From CADDZO01 sp035294145 (GTDB lineage Bacteria; Chloroflexota; Dormibacteria; Dormibacterales; Dormibacteraceae), in NCBI GenBank assembly GCA_035294145.1, contig DATGLL010000099.1, positions 26,317 through 90,316 on the forward strand: a stretch of 64,000 nucleotides of DNA, read 5' to 3'. Below the pieces are notes generated by a model. The model worked only from the letters and a program-made list of their open reading frames with translations, made no database searches and was not told the origin of the DNA. Below, piece by piece: positions 16,172-25,278 of the stretch. Made by a program: the position numbers and the translations under genes. The first letter of the stretch is position 1. Each line of letters begins with the position of its first letter.

Positions 16172-17170
16172 ATGCAGAAGCTGATCAATCGGCCCGAGGA
16201 CTTCGTCGAGGAGATGCTGGAGGGCATCCTGATGGCGCACCCGGGCAAGCTGCGTCAAGCCGGCGATTCTCGGGCCATCGTCCGGGCCGAGGCCCCGGTG
16301 AGCGGCAAGGTGGGGATCGTCACCGGGGGCGGCTCCGGGCACCTGCCGGTCTTCATGGGCTACGTGGGCCCCGGCCTCGCCGATGGGGCCGCGGTCGGCA
16401 ACGTCTTCGCCTCCCCGAGCGCTGAGCAGATGCTGGCCGTGATGCGCGCGGTCGACGCCGGTCGGGGCGTGCTCCAGGTCTACGGCAACTACAGCGGCGA
16501 CGTGATGAACTTCGACCTCGCCGCCGAGCTGGCCGAGGCGGAGGGGATCGCTGTGGCGACCGTGCTCGGCACCGACGATGTCGCCTCTGCCCCCGGGGAC
16601 AAGGCGGGCCGCCGGCGCGGCATCGCCGGCATCTTCTTCCTCTACAAGGTGGCCGGCGCGTGCGCCGAGGCCGGTGGCGACCTCGAGCAGGTCCGGCTGG
16701 TGGCCCAGCGAGCGGCAGCCAACGTCCGCAGCATGGGGGTGGCCCTGGCCCCCTGCACGGTGCCCTCGGCCGGCCGGCCGACCTTCGAGCTGCCTGCCGG
16801 GGAGATGGAGATCGGCATGGGCATCCACGGCGAGCCCGGGGTCCGGCGAGGCCCACTGGAGGCGGCGGACGCCGTGGCCGACCACCTCCTGGATGCGATC
16901 CTGGCGGATCTCCCTCACAAGCGTGGGGACCGCGTCGACGTCCTGGTCAACGGCCTCGGGGCGACCCCGGTGGAGGAGCTCTACATCCTCTACCGGCGAG
17001 CGGCGATGCGGCTGAAGGACGCGGGGCTCATCGCTCGCCGGGCGTGGGTGGGCGAGTACGCCACCTCCCTGGAGATGGCCGGGGCCTCGATCTCCCTCCT
17101 CCGTCTCGACGACGAGCTGGCCCAGCTCATGGACGCCCCCGCCAGCTCCCCCTTGCTGGCCCGCCTGTGA
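16172..17170 (+). CDS. dhaK: Dihydroxyacetone kinase-type subunit DhaK
   Basis: This 332-residue DhaK domain protein has the substrate loop TGGGSGHLP (residues 51-59), YGNYSGDVMNFD with the catalytic Asp110, and the histidine that binds the keto group covalently, H219 in EIGMGIHGEPG. It would phosphorylate dihydroxyacetone or a related C3-C4 ketose together with the DhaL subunit encoded next. No phosphotransferase-system DhaM is present in the window, so ATP may be used directly. The ATG at 16172 follows GGAGACAGGTG. The DhaL start overlaps its stop by 4 bases. Confidence 0.88.
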   Translation: MQKLINRPEDFVEEMLEGILMAHPGKLRQAGDSRAIVRAEAPVSGKVGIVTGGGSGHLPVFMGYVGPGLADGAAVGNVFASPSAEQMLAVMRAVDAGRGVLQVYGNYSGDVMNFDLAAELAEAEGIAVATVLGTDDVASAPGDKAGRRRGIAGIFFLYKVAGACAEAGGDLEQVRLVAQRAAANVRSMGVALAPCTVPSAGRPTFELPAGEMEIGMGIHGEPGVRRGPLEAADAVADHLLDAILADLPHKRGDRVDVLVNGLGATPVEELYILYRRAAMRLKDAGLIARRAWVGEYATSLEMAGASISLLRLDDELAQLMDAPASSPLLARL

Positions 17171-17784
17171 GCCTCCTGCGCGCGATCGGGGCCGCGGCCG
17201 ACGCCGTGCAGGCCAGCGCCGACCGGCTGAACCGGCTCGACGGTCAGGCCGGTGACGGGGATCTGGGGGTCACCATGACCATCGGCGCCCGGGTCGTGCG
17301 CGAGCTCCTCCCTGGCCTGGAGGGCCAGCCGCCGGCCGCGGTCCTCCGGGCCTGCGGCGCGGCGCTTGCCCGCCGCGCTCCCTCCACCAGCGGCACCCTC
17401 GTCGCGACCGCGTTGCTGCGCGCGGCCCGGGTGGTGGACGAGGAGGCCGGTGCGACTGCCCTGGCCCGTGCCCTTCGGGCGGCCCAGGAGGGGATTCAGG
17501 AGCGAGGCAAGGCCCGGCCCGGGGGCAAGACCATGCTCGACGCTCTGGCCCCGGCGGTGGTGGCGGCCGAGGCCGCCGCAGGCCGGGGGGCGGGCATCGG
17601 GGAGGCCCTGCGTGCGGCGGCGGTGGCGGCCGAGGCCGGGGCCCAGGCGACCAGGGAGATGCTCCCCGGCCACGGCCGGGCCAGCTGGCTCGCCGAGCGA
17701 TCGGCCGGGCACGAGGACGCCGGGGCCCGGCTGGTGGCGATCCTGCTCCAGGCGAGCGCCGGCGCCGCTGGCGGCGACGTCTGA
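17167..17784 (+). CDS. dhaL: Dihydroxyacetone kinase-type nucleotide-binding subunit DhaL
   Basis: This 205-residue DhaL protein has the Mg-nucleotide aspartates in LDGQAGDGDLG and the SGT helix cap in APSTSGTLVATAL, followed by PGGKTMLDALAPA and ASWLAERSAGHEDAGA, all typical of the family. GTG 17167 overlaps the DhaK stop. In ATP-dependent DHA kinases the two domains are fused, whereas here they are separate as in PTS-dependent systems, but without DhaM. Similar split kinases phosphorylate erythrulose-type sugars in some actinobacteria, so DHA is not the only candidate. Confidence 0.85.
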   Translation: MSLLRAIGAAADAVQASADRLNRLDGQAGDGDLGVTMTIGARVVRELLPGLEGQPPAAVLRACGAALARRAPSTSGTLVATALLRAARVVDEEAGATALARALRAAQEGIQERGKARPGGKTMLDALAPAVVAAEAAAGRGAGIGEALRAAAVAAEAGAQATREMLPGHGRASWLAERSAGHEDAGARLVAILLQASAGAAGGDV

Positions 17785-17801
17785 GCTTCGGAGGTGAAAC
17801 C

Positions 17802-18626
17802 TTGACCCAACAGGACGGCCAACCGGGCGAGGCGAGCGGGGCCCGGCTCCGGGTCTCGACCATGGGGGCGGTGCGGGAGCTGCGGCTGAACCGCCCGGAG
17901 AAGCGAAACGCGATCGACGACGCGCTCCGCGAGGAGCTGCTGGCGGCCGTCGAGGCCATCGCCCGGGACGATGAGGTGCGGGCAGTGATCTTGACCGGGG
18001 AGGGCTCGGCCTTCTGCGCCGGCGGTGACGTCTCGGCCATGCACGAGCGACTGGCGGCCCCGTCGGGACGGGTGGCCGGCGCCGGGTGGCGGCGGATCCG
18101 GCGGGTGAGCCGGCTGATCGCCGCCCTCCACGACCTGGACCGGGTCACCATCGCGGCGGTCAACGGGCCTGCCTTCGGCTTCGGCATGGACCTGGCCCTG
18201 TGCTGCGACTTCGTCCTCGCCTCGGATCGGGCCGCGTTCGCGATGAGCTACCTCCAGCGGGGGCTCATCCCCGACGGCGGCGGTCTCTACTTCCTCCCCC
18301 GCCGGGTTGGCCTGGCGAGGGCCAAGGAGCTCATCTTCAGCGGCCGCCGGGTCGACGCCGGCGAGGCCCTCGCCCTGGGCATCGCCGACCGGCTGGTGCC
18401 CGCGACGGAGCTCCCCGAGGCCGCCCTGGCCTGGGCCCAGGAGCTGGCCCAGCGCCCGCCCACCGCCCTTGGCCTGGCCAAGTCGATCCTTGATCGGAGC
18501 CTCGAGCTAGAGCTGCCCGAGGTGCTGGCCCTGGGCGCCGAGGCCACCGCCATCTGCTACACCACCGAGGAGCATCGAGACCTGGTGGCGGCCTTCCTCG
18601 GTTCCTCCCGCTCGCGCCGCGCCTGA
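17802..18626 (+). CDS. Crotonase-family protein (PaaG-like active site)
   Basis: This 274-residue crotonase has RELRLNRPEKRNAID at the N terminus and the oxyanion strand GSAFCAGGDVSAM. The active-site region GFGMDLALCCDFVLAS has Asp at the Glu144 position, and the Glu164 position is Tyr (FAMSYLQRGLIPDGGG). Asp at the first site and the LIPDGGG turn resemble isomerases such as PaaG rather than hydratases. The start is a TTG at 17802, 7 bases after a strong GGAGGTG. It is the last gene of the operon, and its stop lies 12 bases from a convergent gene. Confidence 0.82.
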   Translation: MTQQDGQPGEASGARLRVSTMGAVRELRLNRPEKRNAIDDALREELLAAVEAIARDDEVRAVILTGEGSAFCAGGDVSAMHERLAAPSGRVAGAGWRRIRRVSRLIAALHDLDRVTIAAVNGPAFGFGMDLALCCDFVLASDRAAFAMSYLQRGLIPDGGGLYFLPRRVGLARAKELIFSGRRVDAGEALALGIADRLVPATELPEAALAWAQELAQRPPTALGLAKSILDRSLELELPEVLALGAEATAICYTTEEHRDLVAAFLGSSRSRRA

Positions 18627-18638
18627 TGGCCGGGCCCC

Positions 18639-20177
18639 TCAGCCTCGTCCCTGGCGGATCCGCTCGGCCATGAGCTCGGCCACCGCCATGACCGTCACGT
18701 TCGTGTTGGCCCGTACCACCGTGGGGAAGATGGAGGCGTCGATGACGCGCAGGTTCTCGATGCCCCGGACCCGCGTGGTGGGGTCGACCACCGTCATCGG
18801 ATCCCGGTCGGGCCCCATCTTGCAGGTCCCGCAGGAGTGATGCGAGGTTCGGACCGTCTTGGTCAGCCACTCCCGCAGCCGGGCGTCCGAGGAGACGACG
18901 TCGTCCCCGGGCGTCAGGCGTCGGGCGAGGAGGGGGGCGAAGGCGGGATGACGGGCCAGGTCCAGCGCCAGGCGCACCCCCTCCAACAGGCGGCGCAGGT
19001 CGGCTGTGTCCTCGAGGAGGCGCAGCTCGATGGCCGGCTGCCGCGACGGGTCGGAGGAGACCAGACGGAGCTCCCCTTCGCTCCGCGGCCCCTCGACGCA
19101 GGGCACCAGCGCGACCACGCCGCGCCCCTCCGCCTCCGGGCCCGCCGGGTGGGTGCGGGGCGTGATCTGCATGTCGTCGGCCAGGGGGGAGCTCGTCGCC
19201 GTGTAGCGGAGGGCGACCTGCACCCGCGGCGAGGAGGGTGAGGGGATCGGGTAGGCGGCGGTGGTCTGCCACAGCAGGTCCACCACCGGGTGGTCCTGCA
19301 GGTGGCGGCCGACGGCGGGCAGGTCGGCGTGGACCTCGATCCCCAACCGGCGGAGCTGCTCGGCCGGCCCCAGGCCGGAGAGGAGGAGGAGGTGTGGTGA
19401 CCCGATGGAGCCGGCGCAGACGATGCACTCCCCCGCCTCCACCACCTCCATCTGCCCGTCGCGCTCGAGCGCGACGCCGGTCACGCGGCCGCGCCTGATG
19501 TGCAGCCGGCGGGCGGTGGTGTCGGCCCTGATGACCAGGTTGCGACGTCCTCGCGCAGGCGCCAGGTAGGCGAGCGCCGTGCTCGCCCGGATCCCCCCCA
19601 CGTTGTTGAAGGGGATGGGCCCGACGCCGGTGGCGTCCGGCTGGTTGGCGTCCGGGCAATCGGGAAAGCCGGCGTCCAGGCAGGCCTGGCGGAAGGCGGA
19701 CTGGGGCGGCAGCCACTCCGCCGGTGGATAGCGTCGGACCGCGATGGGCCCGTCGCTGCCGTGCCACCGGTTGCTGAAGTCGAGGTCGGTCTCGAGCCGC
19801 TTCAGGGCCGGGAGCACGGCCTCGAACCCCCAGCCCTCGTTCCCGGCCGCCGCCCAGCTGTCGAAGTCGTCCCGCAACCCGCGGAGGAAGACCTGACCGT
19901 TGACCGCGCTGGTGCCTCCGACCACCTTGCCCCTCGGCAGCGGGGTCGGCCCCTGCTGCGAGGTCGCGCTGGCCTGATACCCCCAGAGGTGGCCATGGGT
20001 GGCGGTGTAGGCGGCGGTCGCGAACCCGTACTTGAGCTCGTCGGGCAAGCTGGAGAGGTCCGGGTAATCCGGCCCTGCCTCCACCAGGAGCACGGTCGCC
20101 GCCTCGTCCTCGGTCAGGCGGGCCGCGAGGATCGCCCCCGCCGAGCCGGCCCCGATCACCACGTAGTCGTATCTCAC
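18639..20177 (-). CDS. GMC-family FAD oxidoreductase (choline/alcohol dehydrogenase-like)
   Basis: This 512-residue flavoenzyme has the ADP-binding motif YDYVVIGAGSAGAILAARL at its N terminus, GMC signature 1 around PRGKVVGGTSAVNG, signature 2 near CAGSIGSPHLLLLSGLG, and the catalytic C terminus with TSHHSCGTCKMG (active-site His) and RANTNVTVMAVAELMA (second polar residue Asn). It would oxidise a primary or secondary alcohol to a carbonyl using FAD. GTG 20177 with GGAGG 5 bases upstream is the preferred start; GTG 20189 is possible. A second GMC enzyme lies at 59031. Confidence 0.87.
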   Translation of the reverse strand: MRYDYVVIGAGSAGAILAARLTEDEAATVLLVEAGPDYPDLSSLPDELKYGFATAAYTATHGHLWGYQASATSQQGPTPLPRGKVVGGTSAVNGQVFLRGLRDDFDSWAAAGNEGWGFEAVLPALKRLETDLDFSNRWHGSDGPIAVRRYPPAEWLPPQSAFRQACLDAGFPDCPDANQPDATGVGPIPFNNVGGIRASTALAYLAPARGRRNLVIRADTTARRLHIRRGRVTGVALERDGQMEVVEAGECIVCAGSIGSPHLLLLSGLGPAEQLRRLGIEVHADLPAVGRHLQDHPVVDLLWQTTAAYPIPSPSSPRVQVALRYTATSSPLADDMQITPRTHPAGPEAEGRGVVALVPCVEGPRSEGELRLVSSDPSRQPAIELRLLEDTADLRRLLEGVRLALDLARHPAFAPLLARRLTPGDDVVSSDARLREWLTKTVRTSHHSCGTCKMGPDRDPMTVVDPTTRVRGIENLRVIDASIFPTVVRANTNVTVMAVAELMAERIRQGRG

Positions 20178-20225
20178 CTGGCCCTCCACCTCCTTGGCGT
20201 CTCGTCTCCAGTGGGCCCGGGGGGA

Positions 20226-22313
20226 TCAGCCGATGCGGGCATCGACGCAGGTCACCTGGCCGCTCGAGAGCTCGACCCGGAGCGGGTTGAGGTCCAGCGC
20301 ACCGAGCTGGGGGTTGGCGGCAAACCACTCGGCCACCGCCAGCAGCACCTCCTCCAGGCGCTTGAGCGCGGCCGGGGATCGTCTCGACAAGAATTGGCCC
20401 ACCCGGGTCGAGCGAGGCAGGGCCGCCGCCCCCTCCGGGTCGAGGTAACGGGCGACGGCCAGCGCCACGTCGTCGAGGTGCTCGACCATGATCCCCCCGA
20501 CGCCGAAGAGCAGGATGGCCCCGAAGTCGGGATCGCGGTGGGCGCCGATCAGGACCTCGACCTGGCCGGCGCCGAGCGCCTCCACCACGACGCCCTCGGC
20601 CCCGAAGGCGGCGCCGGCCGCGGCCAGCCTCGCGAAGCTCTGGCGGGCGTCGTGAGGGCTGCGCACGTCGAGGGCGACCAGGCCGTTGGCGAGCTTGTGA
20701 ACGGAGCTGGGCACGTTGGCCTTGAGCACCACCGGGAGGCCCACGGCGAGGGCGGCCCGCTCCGCCTCCTCGCCGTCGCTCACGAGCGCCGCCGGGGCGA
20801 ACGGGATCCCCACCGACTCCAGCGCAGCCCGGACCTCGAAGTAGCGGGCCCCCACCCCGAGCCCTCCCTCGGTCGGGGGCGCCTCGGGCCGGATCGTGAC
20901 CCGGCGTCGCCGCTGGCCCGCCTCGCGATAGCGGCTGATGGCGCGGAGGGCGGCCATGGAGCCGGCGAAGACCGGCTGACCGGTGGCGGAGAGGATCCGT
21001 TCCTGCTCACGGGTCAGGTCACCCGCCGGCCAGTAAGAGAAGCAGACGTGGGGCCGGGGTGGGTCCAGGATGGCTCCCACCTCGCCGAGCTGGCGCTCGG
21101 TCTGCTCGGCCCGCAGCACGGGCGAGGCGATGAGGACCTCGGAGAAGCTGTTCTGCTCCATGAACGCGCGCAGCACCAGCCTCACCTTCTCCGGATGGCC
21201 GACGATCTCACCTGAGGGATCGAGCGGGTTGGAGGCCATCGCGTAGGCGAAGTGCGCCTTGACGAACTCGGCGAAGGTTGGCGAGGTCGGAGGGAGCTCG
21301 AGGCCGAGTCGGGCGCAATGGTCGGCGATCAGCGCTCCCTCCCCTCCCGAGAAGGCGACCACCCCGAGGCGGCCGGGGCGGGCGGGCGGAGGCCCCCACC
21401 GCTCCACCAGCCCGGCCAGCTGCCAGAGGTCGTCGAGATTGTCGACCTCGACCACGCCCAGTTGGCGCATGGCGGCGGCCTGGACGGCCGCGTCCCCGGC
21501 CAGGGAGCCGGAATGCGTCATGACCGCCCGACGCCCGGCCTCCGATCGTCCCAGCTTCAGCACGAGCAGCAGCTTTGAGGCCAGGGCCGCCTGGAGCGCG
21601 AGCTGCTCGAACCGGCGCACGTCACCCAAGGTCTCGACGATGGTCATCAGGATGGTGATCCGCGGGTCCTGGAGGAGGAACTGGCAGAGCTGCCAGACGT
21701 CGACGTCGATCTGGTCGCCGGTCGCCACGGAGACGCCGACGCCAACCCCATGGGCCTGGGCTCGGTTGTAGACGATGTTGCCGCAAGCGCCGCTCTGCGT
21801 CACCAGGGCCACGCCTCCCGGCCGCACCCGATCCGGGTCCATCTGGTTGTGAGCGGCCCGGGGCACGTAGCCGTCGAGGAGGTTGACCAGGCCGACGCTG
21901 TTGGGCCCCAGGATCCGAATCCCGGTCTCGTCGATCAACGCCTGGAGCTCGGCCGCTCGCCGCTGGCCCTCCTCGCCCGCCGCCGCCTCGCCGAAGCCGG
22001 AGCTGACCACCGTCGCCGACCGCACGCCCTTCGCCACGCACTCGCGGAGGACGGTGAGGACGGCCGGGCTCGGGACGACGACGACCGCCGTCTCCACCTC
22101 GCCAGGGATGTCGAGCACCGAGCGGTAGCACGGGAGGCCCTGCACCCGGTCGCGGTTCGGGTTGACCGCGTAGACGGCCCCGTCGAAGCCGTGGCCGAGG
22201 AGGTTGTGGATCGGTGCCCCGGCGTACGTCCGGATGTCCTCGCTCGCCCCGATCACCGCCACCGATCGTGGCCGGAGCAGCGACCCGAGGTCTGGCATGG
22301 CGGCCGAACTCAC
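20226..22313 (-). CDS. ADP-forming acyl-CoA synthetase (fused alpha-beta)
   Basis: This 695-residue protein fuses a CoA-binding Rossmann domain (VAVIGASED, residues 18-26), two succinyl-CoA-ligase-like domains with the phospho-His at H267 (VMTHSGSLAGD), and a C-terminal ATP-grasp domain (from about residue 470, with LPVVLKANVPSSVHKLANGL and a GVGGI loop). It would make an acyl-CoA from an acid, CoA and ATP, releasing ADP and phosphate. The substrate is unknown. The start may be GTG 22313 or ATG 22298. It is divergent from a crotonase gene at 22433, with a palindromic A+T-rich site in between. Confidence 0.85.
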   Translation of the reverse strand: MSSAAMPDLGSLLRPRSVAVIGASEDIRTYAGAPIHNLLGHGFDGAVYAVNPNRDRVQGLPCYRSVLDIPGEVETAVVVVPSPAVLTVLRECVAKGVRSATVVSSGFGEAAAGEEGQRRAAELQALIDETGIRILGPNSVGLVNLLDGYVPRAAHNQMDPDRVRPGGVALVTQSGACGNIVYNRAQAHGVGVGVSVATGDQIDVDVWQLCQFLLQDPRITILMTIVETLGDVRRFEQLALQAALASKLLLVLKLGRSEAGRRAVMTHSGSLAGDAAVQAAAMRQLGVVEVDNLDDLWQLAGLVERWGPPPARPGRLGVVAFSGGEGALIADHCARLGLELPPTSPTFAEFVKAHFAYAMASNPLDPSGEIVGHPEKVRLVLRAFMEQNSFSEVLIASPVLRAEQTERQLGEVGAILDPPRPHVCFSYWPAGDLTREQERILSATGQPVFAGSMAALRAISRYREAGQRRRRVTIRPEAPPTEGGLGVGARYFEVRAALESVGIPFAPAALVSDGEEAERAALAVGLPVVLKANVPSSVHKLANGLVALDVRSPHDARQSFARLAAAGAAFGAEGVVVEALGAGQVEVLIGAHRDPDFGAILLFGVGGIMVEHLDDVALAVARYLDPEGAAALPRSTRVGQFLSRRSPAALKRLEEVLLAVAEWFAANPQLGALDLNPLRVELSSGQVTCVDARIG

Positions 22314-22329
22314 CGCCCAACCACGCTTA

Positions 22330-22348
22330 CCATACTACTATATTATGG
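22330..22348. promoter_or_regulatory. 19-bp imperfect palindrome between divergent genes
   Basis: CCATACTA-CTA-TATTATGG is an inverted repeat matching 7 of 8 bases per arm, lying 17 bases before the CoA-ligase start and 85 before the crotonase start. It shares TATTATGG with the site at 7974. It is a good candidate operator for both divergent genes. Confidence 0.55.
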
Positions 22349-22432
22349 GATGAGCCATGGTGACCGAGCCGGCCGCCGCCGTCTTGGAGATCGTCGCCAT
22401 GAGGCCGGCCAGGAATTCCAACGAGGAGCGCG

Positions 22433-23284
22433 ATGACCGAGCGATCCCTTCCCACCTACACCACGATCCTCCTCGAGCGGGACCAGTCGCTGACGTGGCT
22501 GACGCTCAACCGGCCGGAGCGGCTCAACGCAATGAACGCCACGCTCCTGGAGGAGTTCAGCGACGCGCTCGACGTCCTGGCCGCTGACGAGGAGACGAGG
22601 GTGATCGCGATCCGTGGCGCGGGCCGCGCCTTCTCCTCCGGCTATGACATCGAGCGGGACGAGTCGGCGGTGGCCGAGGGTCACGACATCGTCGACGACT
22701 ACGTGGCTCACGCCGCCCATCTCTCCCGCTTCATGCGGATCTGGGATCACCCAAAGCCGATCCTGGCCTGCGTGCACGGTTACTGCCTGGCCGGCGCCAC
22801 CCAGATGTGCGTGTTCTGCGACATCACCGTGGTGAGCGACGATGCCGTCATCGGGCTGCCCTCCATCCCGCTCGGCGGCGGCTACATCACGCCGCTCTGG
22901 GTCCCTCTGGTGGGCCCTAAGCGGGCCAAGCAGATGTCCTTCGTGGCCGGGAGCAAGATCTCGGGACGGACGGCCTCCGAGTGGGGCTGGGCCAACTACT
23001 CGGTGCCGGCGGAGGAGCTGGAGGACAACGTGCGCCGGCTGGCCTGGGACATCGCCAAGATCCCCGCCTCCACGCTGCGCATGAAGAAGATGTCGATCAA
23101 CCGTGCGGCCGAGGTGATGGGCTTCCGAACCATCGTGCCCATGGGGGCCGAGACCGACGCGCTGCTCCACTCCTCGGCCGCGGTTCAGGAGCTCTTCGCC
23201 TCGATCCGTGCGCACGGGTTGAAGGAGGCGATCGCGAGGTTCCATGCCGGAGGGTCCCAGGGCGGGTCGGAGGGAGCCTGCTGA
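22433..23284 (+). CDS. Crotonase-family protein lacking both catalytic glutamates
   Basis: This 283-residue crotonase-fold protein has LTWLTLNRPERLNAMN, the oxyanion strand GRAFSSGYDIE and VHGYCLAGATQMCVFCD. The Glu144 position of enoyl-CoA hydratase is Gln (ATQM) and the Glu164 position is Ser (GLPSIPLGG), so hydratase activity is unlikely. Thioester hydrolysis, C-C cleavage or isomerisation is more plausible. It resembles the crotonase at 44720 (shared GWGWAN, VGPKRAK and SINRAAEVMGF-type helix) more than the others here. It is divergent from a CoA ligase, which may make its substrate. ATG 22433 follows CGAGGAG. Confidence 0.83.
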   Translation: MTERSLPTYTTILLERDQSLTWLTLNRPERLNAMNATLLEEFSDALDVLAADEETRVIAIRGAGRAFSSGYDIERDESAVAEGHDIVDDYVAHAAHLSRFMRIWDHPKPILACVHGYCLAGATQMCVFCDITVVSDDAVIGLPSIPLGGGYITPLWVPLVGPKRAKQMSFVAGSKISGRTASEWGWANYSVPAEELEDNVRRLAWDIAKIPASTLRMKKMSINRAAEVMGFRTIVPMGAETDALLHSSAAVQELFASIRAHGLKEAIARFHAGGSQGGSEGAC

Positions 23285-23436
23285 GCCTCGGTCCGATCGC
23301 GCTGGCCAGGGGAAGGCCCGGCGTGACCGCTGACGACCGGCACCTGCCGCTCCCACGGGCCGAGCGGCCCCGGGCTCGCCCGGAGGTGACGCCCGGGGCG
23401 TGGCTCGGCCGCACGGGCGTTGCACGGGAGGTGAGG

Positions 23437-24270
23437 ATGGTCCCCCAGTTCGCACGGCAGCTCGAGTGCGGGGACGCCGTCATCACCCTGATCGCTTGGA
23501 TGCAGGGGTGGCGGTTTCGCGTCCCCTACCCGGTCACCGACGCCGCGCTGCGGGCGGCGACCGAGGAGGCCGATGAGCGGGCCCGCCTGGCCATCGACTT
23601 CACCAGCCTGCACGTCTCCCTGGGCAGGCTCTCGGTGGTGGTGGACCCTGGCCGGGCGACGCCCGAGCTGCGAGCGCGTGCCGGTGACGCGGTGTTCACC
23701 CCGGGGGTCCTGGCTGCGTTGGGGCAGCTCGGCATCCCGCGCACCGAGGTCACCCACGTGATCATCAGCCACCGCCACGACGACCACCTCTCCGGCGTCG
23801 TCCTGGACGAGGCGGGCACGACCCTCAGCTACCCTCGCGCCCGGCACGTGATGAGCCGCCTGGAATGGGAGGCGCTGGAGCTGGACCGGGGCCGTGCGGG
23901 GAGGGTCCGGCGGCTGCTGGAGACGGCGGGGCTGGTCGAGCTCGTCGAGGGCGACCACCAGATCGCCCCGGAGCTGACCTTGCTTCACACCGCGGGCGAG
24001 ACACCGGGCTACCTGAGCCTGCGGGTGAGCTCGGCGGGAAGGGCCTTCTACTGGCTCGGTGACCTCCTCCATCACCACCTCGAGTTCGCCCATCCCTCCT
24101 GGGGGCCGGCGGGCGCTGACCCGGTTGCCCTCGAGGGCTCCCGGCGACGGTTGTGGGAGGTGGCGGCGCGGGAGGGCGCCCTCGTGGCGTGGGCTCACGC
24201 CGCCTTCCCCGGCTGGGGCCGCGTGGAGCGGCGTCGGGGCGGCTATGGCTGGGTCCCCTTGGAGGGATGA
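23437..24270 (+). CDS. MBL-fold metallo-hydrolase
   Basis: The protein (about 277 residues) has the metallo-beta-lactamase metal motif HxHxDH in IISHRHDDHLSGV, a later His in LLHTAGETPGYLSL, and Asp in YWLGDLLHH, so the usual dinuclear metal site is complete. The fold includes lactonases, thioesterases and alkylsulfatase-like enzymes. With a crotonase just before it, a lactone or thioester substrate is plausible. ATG 23437 has GGGAGG upstream. The reading frame is open back to about 23281, so a longer start (for example GTG 23323) cannot be excluded. Confidence 0.78.
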   Translation: MVPQFARQLECGDAVITLIAWMQGWRFRVPYPVTDAALRAATEEADERARLAIDFTSLHVSLGRLSVVVDPGRATPELRARAGDAVFTPGVLAALGQLGIPRTEVTHVIISHRHDDHLSGVVLDEAGTTLSYPRARHVMSRLEWEALELDRGRAGRVRRLLETAGLVELVEGDHQIAPELTLLHTAGETPGYLSLRVSSAGRAFYWLGDLLHHHLEFAHPSWGPAGADPVALEGSRRRLWEVAAREGALVAWAHAAFPGWGRVERRRGGYGWVPLEG

Positions 24271-24333
24271 TCGGGGGCCGGCCGATCCTCGCCCCGAGGA
24301 TCGCGGGCACATCGAAAAAAGGATGACGACGTG

Positions 24334-25278
24334 ATGCCGAAGCGATTCAGGTTTGGCCTGACCCTCTTCCCGGTGATGTCCGAGCGGCAGGTCTGGATCG
24401 ACGAGGTGAAACGCGCCGAGTCGGCCGGCTTCTCCGCCATCACCGTCTCCGACCATTTCCGCAGCTCTGGGGGCATCTGGCCGTCGCTGATCACCGCGGC
24501 GGAGGTGGCGCCGTCGTTGCGGGTCGGCACGATCGTCCTCAACAACGACTTCTGGCATCCCGTGCTGGTGGCGCGCGAGGCGATCACCGCCCAGGTCCTG
24601 ACCGAGGGTCGCTTCGAGCTCGGCATCGGCGCTGGCTGGGACGAGCTTGACTACCGCGCCATGGGCTTGAAGCGGCAGCCCGCCGCCCGGCGCATCGAGC
24701 GCTTGGGCGAGGCCATCGCCATCCTCAGCCAGGCGCTCGCTGGCCGGCCCATACGGTTCGCGGGCGCCCACTACCGGGTCGACGGAGGGGACCCCTGGCC
24801 TGTCTCCCCGACCCCCATCCCCCTCCTGGTCGGTGGGGGCGGGAGGCGGATCCTCGAGCTGGCGGCCCGGTGCGCCGACATCGTCAGCCTCCATCGCAAC
24901 CTGGAGCACGGCCTGGCGGCCTCCTGGGCGGCGGAGGGACGGGATCACGGACCCTTTGACAGCGGGATGTCGGAGCGCGTCAGCTGGGTCCGGTCGAGCG
25001 CCGGCGAGCGGTTCGAGCAGCTCGAGCTCCACGCCCTCCTGCTGAAGGCGGTGGTCACCGACCACCGCCTCCGGGTGGCGGCCGAGCTGGGCCGTCCCAT
25101 CGGATTCTCCGCGGAGCAGATCCTCGCCTCCCCCCATTACCTGGTCGGCACCGTCGAGGAGATGGTGGCCGACCTCCGCGAGCGGAGGTCTCGCTGGGGC
25201 ATCAGCTATTGGACGCTGGTCGCCGGCAACGACGTGGAGGCCTTCGCCCCGGTGGTCGCGGCCCTGGCCGGGACCTGA
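24334..25278 (+). CDS. LLM-class (probably F420-dependent) oxidoreductase
   Basis: This luciferase-like TIM barrel of 314 residues starts with KRFRFGLTLFPVMSERQ and contains AESAGFSAITVSDHF, a catalytic-strand region ending in LVAREAITAQVLTEGRFELGIG, AGWDELDYRAMG, and VGGGGRRILELAARCADIVSLH. This fits the TIGR03621-type F420-dependent subfamily of actinobacteria. It would reduce or oxidise a substrate carbonyl or alcohol using F420. The substrate is unknown. ATG 24334 is preceded by AAAAAAGGATG, with GTG 24331 adjacent. Sequence similarity to the enzyme at 7990 is limited to the fold. Confidence 0.8.
   Translation: MPKRFRFGLTLFPVMSERQVWIDEVKRAESAGFSAITVSDHFRSSGGIWPSLITAAEVAPSLRVGTIVLNNDFWHPVLVAREAITAQVLTEGRFELGIGAGWDELDYRAMGLKRQPAARRIERLGEAIAILSQALAGRPIRFAGAHYRVDGGDPWPVSPTPIPLLVGGGGRRILELAARCADIVSLHRNLEHGLAASWAAEGRDHGPFDSGMSERVSWVRSSAGERFEQLELHALLLKAVVTDHRLRVAAELGRPIGFSAEQILASPHYLVGTVEEMVADLRERRSRWGISYWTLVAGNDVEAFAPVVAALAGT

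Noticed and set aside
14020..16248. A 742-codon open frame on the minus strand opposite the SDR and hydroxyacid oxidase genes
   Set aside because: Its product is low-complexity Gly/Arg/Pro/Asp-rich with no domain, whereas both plus-strand genes have complete catalytic motifs. Long antisense frames are expected at this G+C content.
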